From: Methylobacterium mesophilicum SR1.6/6
GTDB lineage: Bacteria; Pseudomonadota; Alphaproteobacteria; Rhizobiales; Beijerinckiaceae
Reading direction: 5' to 3'
Assembly: GCF_000364445.2 (NCBI RefSeq)
Contig: NZ_CP043538.1
Location: 598,501-662,500, forward strand
Length of the DNA: 64,000 nt
Under the pieces are notes generated by a model that saw only the letters and a list, made by a program, of their open reading frames with translations, was not told the DNA's origin and did not search any database. A program made the translations under genes and the position numbers. Positions 9,706-17,924 of this stretch are shown in pieces; positions within the stretch are counted from its first letter, which is position 1; each line of letters starts with the position of its first letter.

Positions 9706-10680
9706 TCAGCCGGGTGCCAGCGCCGTCGCGAAGGCCCGAAGATTGGTCCGCATCATCTCGAGATAGGTCGGCGCCGGCCCGTCCGGTCCGGACAGGGCGT
9801 CCGAGAAGACCTTGCCGCCGATGCGGGCGCCGCTCTCGCGGGCGATCTGCTCCATCTGCCGCGGGTCGCTGATGTTCTCCAGGAAGACCGCGGGCACGCG
9901 GTCCCGGCGGATCTGCCGGATGATGGCCGCGACATCGCGCGGGCTGGCCTCGCTGTCGGTGGACACACCCTTGGGCGCGAGAAAGCGTAGACCATAGGCC
10001 GCCGCGTAGTATCCGAAGGCATCGTGCGTTGTGATGATCCGGCGCCGCTCCGGAGGGATGGCGGTGATCGCCGTGCGGATGTCCCGCTCCAGGGCATCGA
10101 GTTCCGCGAGGTAGCGGGTGGCGGCCTCCCGGTAGGCGTCCGCGTGGGCCGAATCGACCTTCGCGAGGCCGTCGCGGATGTCGGCCACGTAGGTCCGCAC
10201 GTTGGCGACGTTCTGCCAGGCGTGCGGATCGACGGCGTGGTCTCCATGGTCGTGGCCGGCGTGATCGTGGTCCGCCCGACCAGGGTCGCCGGGGGCATGC
10301 TCGCCTTCGGCCGGGATCGGCTTCACCCCCACCGAGACGGTCACGACCGGCGCGCGTGTTCCGGAAGCGCGGATCAGCCGGTCGAGCCAGCCCTCCAGCC
10401 CGAGACCGTTGACGAACACGATGTCGGCTTCGGCGAGCTTGCGCGCGTCGGCCGGGGACGGGCTGAAGCCGTGGGCATCCGAATCCGGTCCCACCAGCGT
10501 CGCCACCGTCACGTGCACGCCACCGACCTGCCGGACCAGGTCGGCGAGTATCGAGAAGCTCGCGACGGCCCGGACCGGCATGCCTTCCGCCGCGGCCCGC
10601 GTCGGTCCCGCGAGACCGAGCCAGAGCAACAGGATCGCGGAGACCGCCACCCGGAATGTCCTCGCCGCCCGCCGCACCAC
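9706..10680 (-). CDS. ZnuA-type metal ABC transporter substrate-binding protein (orphan)
   Basis: A 324-residue cluster A-I periplasmic binding protein for zinc or manganese. A signal peptide covers about residues 1-31. The four expected metal ligands are visible: His70 (DSDAHGFSP), His153 (VDPHAWQNV), His219 (TTHDAFGYY) and Asp294 (VFSDALSG). A His/Asp-rich loop at about 137-148 (ADHDHAGHDHGDH) precedes ligand two and is typical of zinc-binding members. The GTG start at 10680 has a strong ribosome site (GGGAGGTG). No permease or ATPase gene lies beside it, which is unusual. A 17-nt palindrome 35 bases upstream is a candidate metal-regulator site. Zinc is the likelier metal, but manganese cannot be excluded. 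Confidence 0.9.
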   Translation of the reverse strand: MVRRAARTFRVAVSAILLLWLGLAGPTRAAAEGMPVRAVASFSILADLVRQVGGVHVTVATLVGPDSDAHGFSPSPADARKLAEADIVFVNGLGLEGWLDRLIRASGTRAPVVTVSVGVKPIPAEGEHAPGDPGRADHDHAGHDHGDHAVDPHAWQNVANVRTYVADIRDGLAKVDSAHADAYREAATRYLAELDALERDIRTAITAIPPERRRIITTHDAFGYYAAAYGLRFLAPKGVSTDSEASPRDVAAIIRQIRRDRVPAVFLENISDPRQMEQIARESGARIGGKVFSDALSGPDGPAPTYLEMMRTNLRAFATALAPG

Positions 10681-10714
10681 GCCACCTCCCGCACACTGCG
10701 TCGCGTCCGCCCTA

Positions 10715-10731
10715 ATGTAACAGTGTTACAT
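10715..10731. promoter_or_regulatory. 17-nt perfect palindrome upstream of the ZnuA-like gene
   Basis: ATGTAACAGTGTTACAT is a perfect inverted repeat around a central G, 35 bases before the GTG of the metal-binding protein gene and about 100 bases before the divergent Spy-like gene. Its size, symmetry and TGTTACA half-site suit a Fur-superfamily repressor such as Zur. Which regulator binds is inferred from the neighbouring gene only. Confidence 0.65.
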
Positions 10732-10829
10732 ACACAAGCGGGATACATGCCTGGCGTCCCATGCGCGGCGTGGGACGCTGTCGCGGGCCGTCGGTACCGG
10801 TGGCGTCCCAGCGTGAGACGGAGGTTTCC

Positions 10830-11360
10830 ATGTCCCGACCTTTGAGAGCGGCCATCCTCGTCGCCGGTGCCCTCGGCCTGGGGCTGGCGGGCGCGGCTGT
10901 CGCGCACGATCACGGACCCGAGGGCCTTCGCGGGCACGGCCGCTGGAGCGCGTTGAGCCCCGAGGATCGTGCGGCCTTCACGGATGCCCGCATCGCCGCC
11001 CTCCATGCCGGCTTGAAGCTCAACGCCGACCAGGAGAAGCTGTGGCCGCCGGTGGAGTCGGCGATCCGCGACATGGCCAAGCTGCGCGAGCAGCGCCGCG
11101 AGGCGATGCGTGACCGGCCCAGGTTCGGCGACGACGCCCCCGCGGCCCTGCGGGCGATGGCGGACGCCGCGACCGCCCGCGGCGAGGCCCTTCGCAAGCT
11201 GGCCGACGCCTCGCAGCCGCTCTACGCCAGCCTGGACCAGGACCAGAAGCGGCGCGCCATGATCCTCGCCCGCCCGATGGGGCGAATGGGCGGACACGGC
11301 ATGCGGGGCGGCTGGCGCCATGGCCCCGGCGACGACCACGGTCCGGACGACGGTCGCTGA
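10830..11360 (+). CDS. Spy/CpxP-like LTXXQ periplasmic protein
   Basis: A 176-residue exported protein. The start at 10830 follows a good ribosome site (GGAGGT). A signal peptide (LRAAILVAGALGLGLAGAAVA) ends near residue 26. The mature part is helical and charged: LSPEDRAAFTDARIAALHAGLKLNADQEKLWPPVE fits the LTXXQ pattern of Spy/CpxP proteins, with the second repeat less clear. The C-terminus is rich in His, Gly and Arg/Met (RMGGHGMRGGWRHGPGDDHG), a likely metal-binding tail. Relatives buffer unfolded proteins or metals in the periplasm. It is divergent from the zinc-type binding protein and may share the palindrome at 10715-10731. Confidence 0.8.
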   Translation: MSRPLRAAILVAGALGLGLAGAAVAHDHGPEGLRGHGRWSALSPEDRAAFTDARIAALHAGLKLNADQEKLWPPVESAIRDMAKLREQRREAMRDRPRFGDDAPAALRAMADAATARGEALRKLADASQPLYASLDQDQKRRAMILARPMGRMGGHGMRGGWRHGPGDDHGPDDGR

Positions 11361-11452
11361 GCAAAGGCCTTGATCCGCGGCGGCGGCGGCGGCACACCGC
11401 TGCCGCCGCCCATCCCGCCCGAGGCCGGCACTGACCCGACCCGGTAGGTTTC

Positions 11453-13213
11453 ATGGCGCGCCTTCCCGGCGACACGGCCCCCCTTCTCGCCCGGCTCTGG
11501 CGCACGTGGCTGTATCCGCACCGGGCAACCCTGGCCGTGGTGCTGGTGCTGATCGCGCTGGTGGGCGCCTCGACCGGACTCTACCCGGCGCTGATCAAGG
11601 CCGCGTTCGACGCGTTCGACCGCAAGGATGCGGCGGCGATCGCCTACGGGCCGCTGGTGGTGATCGTGGTCACGGCTACGCGGGGCTTCGCCCTCTACGG
11701 CCAGACGGTGCTGACCAACCGAGTGGTCACCCGGGTCGAGGCCGACATGCAGGCGGCCCTCTACGGGCACCTGATCGAGTCCGACCTCGCGCAGCTCGGC
11801 CGCGAGAGCCCGGCGGCGCTGACCCAGCGCTTCACCACCGACTTCGCCTTCATCAAGGAGGCGCTGACCCGCATCTCGACGGTCCTGCTGCGCGACATCG
11901 CCATGCTGATCGGCCTCGTGGCGGCGCTGATCTGGATGGATCCGGTGCTGACCCTGGTAGCCAGTGTCACGGTGCCATTCGTGGCGGGGCCGATCGGGCG
12001 GATCGGCAAGAAGCTGCGGCGGGTCTCGACGTCGACGCAGGAGCAGATGGGCGCCACAGCCAGCCTGATTTCCGAGAGCCTGCAGGGGGCCAGGGTCGCC
12101 AAGACCTATGCCATGGAGGCCTACCTGAAGGGCCGGGCCGCCCAGTCGCTCGACGAGGTGCGGCGCCTGAAGATGAAGGCCGCCAACGCCCGCGGGCGCC
12201 TCGATCCGCTCCTTGAGATCGGCGGCGGCATCGCGGTGGCGGGCGTGCTCGTGCTGGTCGGACAGCGGGTCCTGGCCGGGGAAAAGACAGTCGGCGACTT
12301 CACCGGCTACGTGGCGGCGCTGCTGCTCGCCGCTCAGCCGGCCCGGGCCCTCGGGAATCTCAACGCCATCCTGCAGGAGGCCGCCGCCGCGCTGCGGCGC
12401 TACTTCGACGTGATGGACGAGGCCCCCGCCATCCGCGAGACGGCGGAGGCACGGACGCTCTCGGTGACCGCCGGCGCGATCCGTTTCGCGGGAGTCCGTT
12501 TCCGCTACCGGCCCGACGCGCCGGCCCTGGAAGGGATCGACCTCGTCGTCCCGGCGGCCTCGGTCACCGCGCTCGTCGGGCGCTCGGGATCGGGAAAGTC
12601 CTCGTTGCTCAATCTTGTCCCGCGGCTTTACGACGTGATCGAGGGGGCCGTGACCATCGACGGCCAGGACGTCCGTGCCGTGACCCTGGCATCGCTGCGG
12701 GCGTCGGTCGCGGTCGTCTCGCAGGACGTGGTGCTGTTCGACGACACGATCGCCGCCAATATCGGGTTCGGACGGCCCGGCGCCCCCCGGGGGGAGATCG
12801 AGGCGGCGGCTCGGGCTGCCGCGGCCCACGGCTTCATCACGGCTCTGCCGGAGGGCTACGACTTCCGGGTCGGCCCGGGTGGCGGACGGCTTTCTGGCGG
12901 CGAGCGGCAGCGGGTGGCGCTGGCCCGCGCCTTCCTGAAGGACGCACCGATCCTGCTCCTCGACGAGGCGACCTCGGCCCTCGACTCCGAATCGGAGCGC
13001 CTCGTGCAGGAGGCGCTGACCCGGCTGATGCGCGGCCGCACGACCCTGGTGATCGCCCATCGGCTCTCCACCGTGCGCGACGCCGATCAGATCGCCGTGA
13101 TGGAAGCCGGCCGGGTGATCGAGACCGGGCGCCACGACGCTTTGATGGCGGCCGACGGCGCCTACAGGCGCCTGCACCGATTGCAGCTGTCGGACCCCGC
13201 CGGTCCGGGGTGA
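11453..13213 (+). CDS. ABC exporter, fused membrane and ATPase domains (MsbA-like)
   Basis: A 586-residue half-transporter with six membrane helices in the first 320 residues (PF00664 type) and an ATPase domain after about 345. The ATPase has Walker A GRSGSGKSS, a Q-loop (VVSQDVVLFDDTI), the signature LSGGERQR, Walker B ILLLDEATSALD and the switch His in IAHRLSTV, so it looks active. It resembles MsbA-type lipid or drug exporters of alphaproteobacteria, but the substrate cannot be read. It starts 92 bases after the LTXXQ gene and its upstream gap holds a GGCGGCGGC/GCCGCCGCC hairpin (about 11380-11410), so the two may not be co-transcribed. Confidence 0.9.
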   Translation: MARLPGDTAPLLARLWRTWLYPHRATLAVVLVLIALVGASTGLYPALIKAAFDAFDRKDAAAIAYGPLVVIVVTATRGFALYGQTVLTNRVVTRVEADMQAALYGHLIESDLAQLGRESPAALTQRFTTDFAFIKEALTRISTVLLRDIAMLIGLVAALIWMDPVLTLVASVTVPFVAGPIGRIGKKLRRVSTSTQEQMGATASLISESLQGARVAKTYAMEAYLKGRAAQSLDEVRRLKMKAANARGRLDPLLEIGGGIAVAGVLVLVGQRVLAGEKTVGDFTGYVAALLLAAQPARALGNLNAILQEAAAALRRYFDVMDEAPAIRETAEARTLSVTAGAIRFAGVRFRYRPDAPALEGIDLVVPAASVTALVGRSGSGKSSLLNLVPRLYDVIEGAVTIDGQDVRAVTLASLRASVAVVSQDVVLFDDTIAANIGFGRPGAPRGEIEAAARAAAAHGFITALPEGYDFRVGPGGGRLSGGERQRVALARAFLKDAPILLLDEATSALDSESERLVQEALTRLMRGRTTLVIAHRLSTVRDADQIAVMEAGRVIETGRHDALMAADGAYRRLHRLQLSDPAGPG

Positions 13214-13304
13214 TTCGCATGTGCGGCGACGCCGTCATGCGCCGGCTCCGTAGATTCGCGCGCCGGAGCGCGCCATAAGGGCCTCAGCCGATGAGGACCA
13301 CACC

Positions 13305-14393
13305 GTGAGCGACCTGACCTTCGAGATCCAAAGTCATCCCGCCCCGCGGACCGCCGACGAGCGGGCCGCGCTGATGGCGAATCCGGGCTTCGGGAAGGTG
13401 TTCACCGACCACATGGTGGTGGCGCGCTACTCGGCCGGCCGCGGATGGCACGACGCGCGGATCCAGGCGCGCGAAGCGATCCCGCTCGATCCCGCCGCCG
13501 CCGTGCTGCACTACGCCCAGGAGATCTTCGAGGGCCTCAAGGCCTACCGCACGGCCGATGGCGGCGCCGCGCTGTTCCGGCCCGAAGCCAACGCCCTGCG
13601 CTTCCGGCGCTCGGCCGAGCGCATGGCCATGGCGCCCTTCCCCGAGGATGCCTTCGTCGAGGCGATGCGCAAACTCGTCGCGCTCGACCGCGCCTGGATC
13701 CCCGACACGCCGGACGGCAGCCTCTATCTGCGTCCGTTCATGATCGCCAGCGAGGCCTTCCTCGGCGTGAAGCCGGCCTCGGAATACCTGTTCGTGACGA
13801 TCGCCTCGGCGGTGGGTTCCTACTTCAAGGATCCGACCGGGACCGTCACGGTCTGGGTCTCGGAGCACTTCACCCGCGCGGCCCCGGGCGGCACCGGCGC
13901 GGCCAAGTGCGGCGGCAACTACGCGGCGAGCCTCGCGGCGCAGTCGGAGGCGGCCGCGCAGGGCTGCGAGCAGGTCGTGTTCCTCGACGCGGCCGAGCGC
14001 CGCTTCATCGAGGAGCTCGGCGGCATGAACGTGTTCTTCGTCTTCGAGGACGGCACGCTGGTGACCCCGCCGCTCTCGGACAGCATCCTGCCGGGCATCA
14101 CCCGCGACTCGGTGATCACCCTGGCGCGTGAGGCCGGCCTGACCGTCAGGCAGGAGCCCTACACGATCGACGCGTGGCGCGCCGACGTGCGGGCGGGCCG
14201 CCTGACCGAAGCCTTCGCCTGCGGCACAGCCGCGGTGATCACGCCGATCGGCACCGTGAAGGGCCGCGAGGAGAGCTTCACCATCGGGAACGGCAAGGCC
14301 GGCCCCGTGGCCCAGCGGCTGCGGAGCCTGCTCGTCGACATCCAGCGGGGCAACACCAACGATGCCCATGGCTGGTTCCAGAAGGTGTTCTAG
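13305..14393 (+). CDS. ilvE: branched-chain amino acid aminotransferase
   Basis: A 362-residue class IV PLP aminotransferase of the long BCAT type. It moves the amino group between Leu/Ile/Val and 2-oxoglutarate. The PLP lysine is Lys201 in GTGAAKCGGNYAAS; EELGGMNVFFVFEDG (about 235-250), the SDSILPGITRDSVI segment and the AFACGTAAVITPIG phosphate-binding loop are all present. The N-terminal HYAQEIFEGLKAYR stretch is the standard substrate-pocket signature. The gene has its own promoter region (91 bases after the ABC exporter). An intergenic repeat element starts about 60 bases after its stop. Confidence 0.95.
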   Translation: MSDLTFEIQSHPAPRTADERAALMANPGFGKVFTDHMVVARYSAGRGWHDARIQAREAIPLDPAAAVLHYAQEIFEGLKAYRTADGGAALFRPEANALRFRRSAERMAMAPFPEDAFVEAMRKLVALDRAWIPDTPDGSLYLRPFMIASEAFLGVKPASEYLFVTIASAVGSYFKDPTGTVTVWVSEHFTRAAPGGTGAAKCGGNYAASLAAQSEAAAQGCEQVVFLDAAERRFIEELGGMNVFFVFEDGTLVTPPLSDSILPGITRDSVITLAREAGLTVRQEPYTIDAWRADVRAGRLTEAFACGTAAVITPIGTVKGREESFTIGNGKAGPVAQRLRSLLVDIQRGNTNDAHGWFQKVF

Positions 14394-14452
14394 CTGCTTT
14401 TGGAAGGTTCAGTTTGAGGGTCCGCGGCTCGCCTTCCCGATCTGACACGCGC

Positions 14453-14641
14453 CCTTCCCCCTCTGCGGGGGAGGGTCGCCCCTGCGTCAGCAGGGGTCGG
14501 GAGAGGGGAGCGCGGGTTCAGAACAGGGCGCGACCCGCATGAGGGGCAAAGCCTCTTTCTGCACCGCCGCCCGCCTCTTGCGGGACTTTGTCCCGGCCCG
14601 AATGCCTTCGGGGGTCACTCCTCCCCGCAGAGGGGGGAGAA
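14453..14641. repeat. inverted-arm intergenic repeat element, copy 1
   Basis: CCCTTCCCCCTCTGCGGGGG near 14453-14473 is repeated in inverted form near 14618-14641 (CTCCCCGCAGAGGGGGG). The middle holds shorter hairpins such as GTCGCCCCTGCG...CAGGGG. A second element of the same design is at 31984-32104. The element ends about 10 bases before the start codon of the next gene and supplies its purine-rich ribosome-site region. Confidence 0.7.
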
Positions 14642-14651
14642 AGACGCGCAG

Positions 14652-16457
14652 ATGACGGACGCGGCGGCCCGGACCTCGGATCCAGCGATCGGCCCCTGGA
14701 ACCCGGGCGTTCGCTCCGACCTGCCCTCGGCCTTCCTGCCGCTGGTCACCGTCTACCGCCCGGAGCATGTCGAGACGCCGCTCCGCGACGCCCTCGACCT
14801 CAGCGACTTGTGCGGCCTGCCTGCCCGGCAGCTGACGCGCTTCCGGGCCGCTCGCCTCGTCGTCCACGAGGTCCTGATCCGGGTCATGTCCGACCTGTCC
14901 GTGCCGGTGGGGGCGGTCTACGCCGATCTCGGCGTGAACTTCCGCGCGATCGTCGCCACGATCCTGCGCGAGGGCGTCGAGCCTCGCCTGGGCGAGGTCG
15001 AGGCCGCCCTGGCCCGGATCCGCGCGGAGGCGGACGCCGTGCTCGCGCGCGAGGTCGCCGCCATCCTGGACGACCGGCCGGCGCCGCCGCCGCCTGAGCC
15101 GGGCTGGCTCGACAGGCTCCTCGGCCGGCGACCGTCCGCCGTCGAAACCCCGCGCGAGGATCTCGCCACCCGGGCCCTGCGCCATCTCGAATCCTGGCAG
15201 CGCCGCGCCGCCGAGTCCGGAGAGGGCCTGGAAGTCGCCGCCTGCGAGGCCCTGCGCACGGTCGTGTCCGGCCTCATCGCCCGGCAGAACGCCGTCATCC
15301 GTGACGCCGCCCTCCTGAAGGCAATCGCCGGAACGCTCGTCTCGAACGGCTACGGCAGCCGTCGCATCGGCGAGCAGATCGAACCCTGGATCGCCGCTGT
15401 GGTCGAGGCGCATGGCTACCGCCGCCTGGCGCCGCAGGACTACCCGGTGGTGATGAATGTGAAGGGGGCCTCAGCCTCCGGCAAGAGCACGATCCGCCCC
15501 TACCAACTCGATCTCGCCAAGCGCCTCGGCATGGCGTGGTCCGACTTCGCCGTCATCACCCCGGACGTCTGGCGCAAGTACCTCCTTGACTACGACAGTT
15601 TGGGCGAGGCTTCTCGCTATGCCGGGACGCTCACGGGCTACGAGGTCGAGATCATCGACATGAAGCTCGACCGTTACGTAACCCGGAAGGCGGCGGAGCG
15701 GCGGATCTCGAACCTGCTCATCGACCGGTTCCGGTTCGACAGCTTCCAGGCCGAGGCCGGTTCCGACGGCGGCGGCCAGCTGCTCACCCGGTTCGGTGAC
15801 CGGGTCTACATGCAGTTCATGGTCACGCCCCCGGCCGATACCGTCGAGCGGGCCTGGAAGCGCGGCGAACTCTTCGGCCGCTACAAGGCAGTCGAGGATC
15901 TCCTGGCCCACAACGTCGAGGCCTATACCGGCATGCCGCGCCTGTTCTTCAACTGGGCGCTGTCCCGGGACAAGCAGGTGGTCTGCGAGTTCCTCGACAA
16001 CAGCGTGCCGCTCGGCGAGCGCCCGCGCACCATCGCGTTCTGGGCCGACGGCATCCTCAACATCCTGGACGTGCGGGGCCTGTTCGACATCGAGCGCTTC
16101 CGGAAGGTCGACATCTTCGCCCGCTGTCCGGACACGGTGTTCAAGGGTGCAGACCTCTCGGCCTCAGCCAACACGGCCTTCCTGCGCGAGTGCCTGCGCC
16201 GGATGGCGGTGATCCGTTTCGTCCAGGCTGAGACCGGCCGGGTGATCCTGCGCCTCGACCGCGGGCGCGTGTCGGCCCTGGATCCGGTCGCCCTGAAGAA
16301 GATAAGGGATGAGCCCGAATGGGCGGCGGCGCGCCAGCTCATCGGGGTTCCGGCAGACCCGGCCGCCTTGCCGGTCTTGGACGAAACCTTGAGCCCTTCG
16401 GATGCGCCGACGCTCGGCGCATGGGGCCGGATTCCGCCGGCCGGGCAAATGGCATAA
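14652..16457 (+). CDS. large zeta-toxin-like P-loop protein, unknown function
   Basis: A 601-residue protein I cannot tie to a named family. The first 250 residues are helical and charged, with a Pro-rich linker near 140-150. A Walker A motif GASASGKST (272-280) begins a kinase-like domain; FAVITPDVWRKYLLDYDSLGE and the following AGTLTGYEVEIIDMKLDRYV resemble the substrate region of zeta toxins and related P-loop kinases. LISNLLIDRFRFDSF-type and TPPADTVERAWKRGELFGRYKAVED stretches follow. Unlike plasmid zeta toxins it is long and has no epsilon-like antitoxin next to it. The ATG at 14652 is just after a repeat element with a purine-rich tract. A nucleotide or small-molecule kinase role is inference. 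Confidence 0.75.
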   Translation: MTDAAARTSDPAIGPWNPGVRSDLPSAFLPLVTVYRPEHVETPLRDALDLSDLCGLPARQLTRFRAARLVVHEVLIRVMSDLSVPVGAVYADLGVNFRAIVATILREGVEPRLGEVEAALARIRAEADAVLAREVAAILDDRPAPPPPEPGWLDRLLGRRPSAVETPREDLATRALRHLESWQRRAAESGEGLEVAACEALRTVVSGLIARQNAVIRDAALLKAIAGTLVSNGYGSRRIGEQIEPWIAAVVEAHGYRRLAPQDYPVVMNVKGASASGKSTIRPYQLDLAKRLGMAWSDFAVITPDVWRKYLLDYDSLGEASRYAGTLTGYEVEIIDMKLDRYVTRKAAERRISNLLIDRFRFDSFQAEAGSDGGGQLLTRFGDRVYMQFMVTPPADTVERAWKRGELFGRYKAVEDLLAHNVEAYTGMPRLFFNWALSRDKQVVCEFLDNSVPLGERPRTIAFWADGILNILDVRGLFDIERFRKVDIFARCPDTVFKGADLSASANTAFLRECLRRMAVIRFVQAETGRVILRLDRGRVSALDPVALKKIRDEPEWAAARQLIGVPADPAALPVLDETLSPSDAPTLGAWGRIPPAGQMA

Positions 16458-16496
16458 TATCGCCGCCCTGACAGTTCATTCCGTCCGTCTCACCCT

Positions 16497-16511
16497 GGTA
16501 TATTGCATACC
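16497..16511. promoter_or_regulatory. palindrome upstream of oxlT-oxc
   Basis: GGTATATTGCATACC reads as GGTAT, five bases, ATACC. It lies 66-81 bases before the possible oxlT starts. The half-site TGGTAT is like those bound by GntR/FadR-type regulators of organic acid genes, and it recurs upstream of the PAS-frc unit at 22674. No regulator gene is in the window. Confidence 0.5.
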
Positions 16512-16576
16512 TAGAACGGATGTGCATGATTGGCGGCGCACGAGAGACGCCGCCGCAGCAAGGCCGCGCCGCCTAA

Positions 16577-17878
16577 GTGAAAGGCTCAGGGATGGAACGC
16601 CAGGATTCGCCGTCGGCGAAATGGTGGCAGCTCGCCTTCGGCGTGATCTGCATGGCCATGATCGCCAACCTGCAATACGGATGGACGCTGTTCGTCGACC
16701 CGATCGACCAGCGCTACCACTGGGGCCGCGCGGCGATCCAGCTCGCGTTCACGCTGTTCGTCGCCACAGAGACTTGGCTGGTGCCCGTCGAGGCGTGGTT
16801 CGTCGACCGCTACGGTCCGAAGATCGTGGTCGCCTTCGGCGGCGTGATGATCGCCCTGGCCTGGACAATCAACGCCTACGCCGACAGCCTGGCGATGCTC
16901 TATCTGGGCGCCGTGATCGCCGGCATCGGTGCGGGCTCGGTCTACGGCACCTGCGTCGGCAACGCGCTCAAGTGGTTCCCCCACCGCCGCGGCCTCGCCG
17001 CCGGCGCCACGGCGGCCGGCTTCGGCGCCGGCGCAGCCATTACGGTGGTGCCGATCGCCCGCATGATCGCGTCCAGCGGCTACCAGGACGCTTTCCTGTA
17101 TTTTGGAATCGGTCAGGGCGCCGTCGTGCTGGCCCTCGCCTTCCTGCTGCGCAAGCCGTCGACCACCACGCCGGTTCAGCGCAAGAGCCTGCGCCTGCCC
17201 CAGACCAAGGTCGACCGCAGCCCCCGCGAGGCGGTGCGCACCCCGGTCTTCTGGGTCATGTACGCCATGTTCGTGATGGTCGCCTCCGGCGGCCTGATGG
17301 CAGCGGCGCAGATCGCCCCGATCGCCCACGACTTCCAGGTGGCCGGCGTTCCGGTGAGCCTGTTCGGCCTCCAGATGGCGGCGCTGACGCTGGCGATCTC
17401 GCTCGACCGGATCTTCGACGGGTTCGGGCGCCCGTTCTTCGGCTATGTCTCCGATAACATCGGCCGCGAGAACACGATGTTCATCGCCTTCTCGACGGCG
17501 GCGCTGGCGGTGATCGTGCTGCTGACCTACGGTCACATCCCGATGGTGTTCGTCCTGGCCACCGCGGTGTATTTTGGAGTGTTCGGCGAGATCTACTCGC
17601 TGTTCCCGGCAACCTGCGGCGACACATTCGGCTCCAAATACGCCGCCAGCAATGCCGGCCTGCTCTACACCGCCAAGGGCACCGCGGCCTTCCTCGTTCC
17701 CTTCGCCAGCATCCTTTCGGCAGCCTACGGCTGGTCGGCGGTGTTCACGCTGATCATCGTCCTCAACGTGACGGCAGCGGCGATGGCGATGTTCGTCCTG
17801 CGCCCGATGCGGGCCCGCTACCTCGCCGCGGAGGAGCATCCCGCGGCGATCGCCCCTCAACCGATCCGGGCGGCGTGA
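16577..17878 (+). CDS. oxlT: oxalate/formate antiporter (MFS)
   Basis: A 433-residue, 12-helix major facilitator of the OxlT type, which swaps external oxalate for internal formate. Start is GTG 16577 or, equally likely, ATG 16592. [37 protein letters not shown] and [16 protein letters not shown] match the family. The Lys in [11 protein letters not shown] (about residue 367) and the Arg in GFGRPFFGY correspond to the two charged residues (Lys355, Arg272) that bind oxalate in the Oxalobacter protein. oxc follows after 46 bases on the same strand, and frc is 3 kb further on, so oxalate as substrate is well supported by context. Confidence 0.92.
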   Translation: MKGSGMERQDSPSAKWWQLAFGVICMAMIANLQYGWTLFVDPIDQRYHWGRAAIQLAFTLFVATETWLVPVEAWFVDRYGPKIVVAFGGVMIALAWTINAYADSLAMLYLGAVIAGIGAGSVYGTCVGNALKWFPHRRGLAAGATAAGFGAGAAITVVPIARMIASSGYQDAFLYFGIGQGAVVLALAFLLRKPSTTTPVQRKSLRLPQTKVDRSPREAVRTPVFWVMYAMFVMVASGGLMAAAQIAPIAHDFQVAGVPVSLFGLQMAALTLAISLDRIFDGFGRPFFGYVSDNIGRENTMFIAFSTAALAVIVLLTYGHIPMVFVLATAVYFGVFGEIYSLFPATCGDTFGSKYAASNAGLLYTAKGTAAFLVPFASILSAAYGWSAVFTLIIVLNVTAAAMAMFVLRPMRARYLAAEEHPAAIAPQPIRAA

Positions 17879-17924
17879 GCCCGCCCGTCCCGTCCAAGCC
17901 GATCCTATCCTCCGGAGACCTCCG

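Noticed and set aside
7810..9990. 726-codon plus-strand frame antisense to the heparinase-like gene
   Set aside because: Same GC-shadow effect; the heparinase frame on the other strand has clear conserved motifs.
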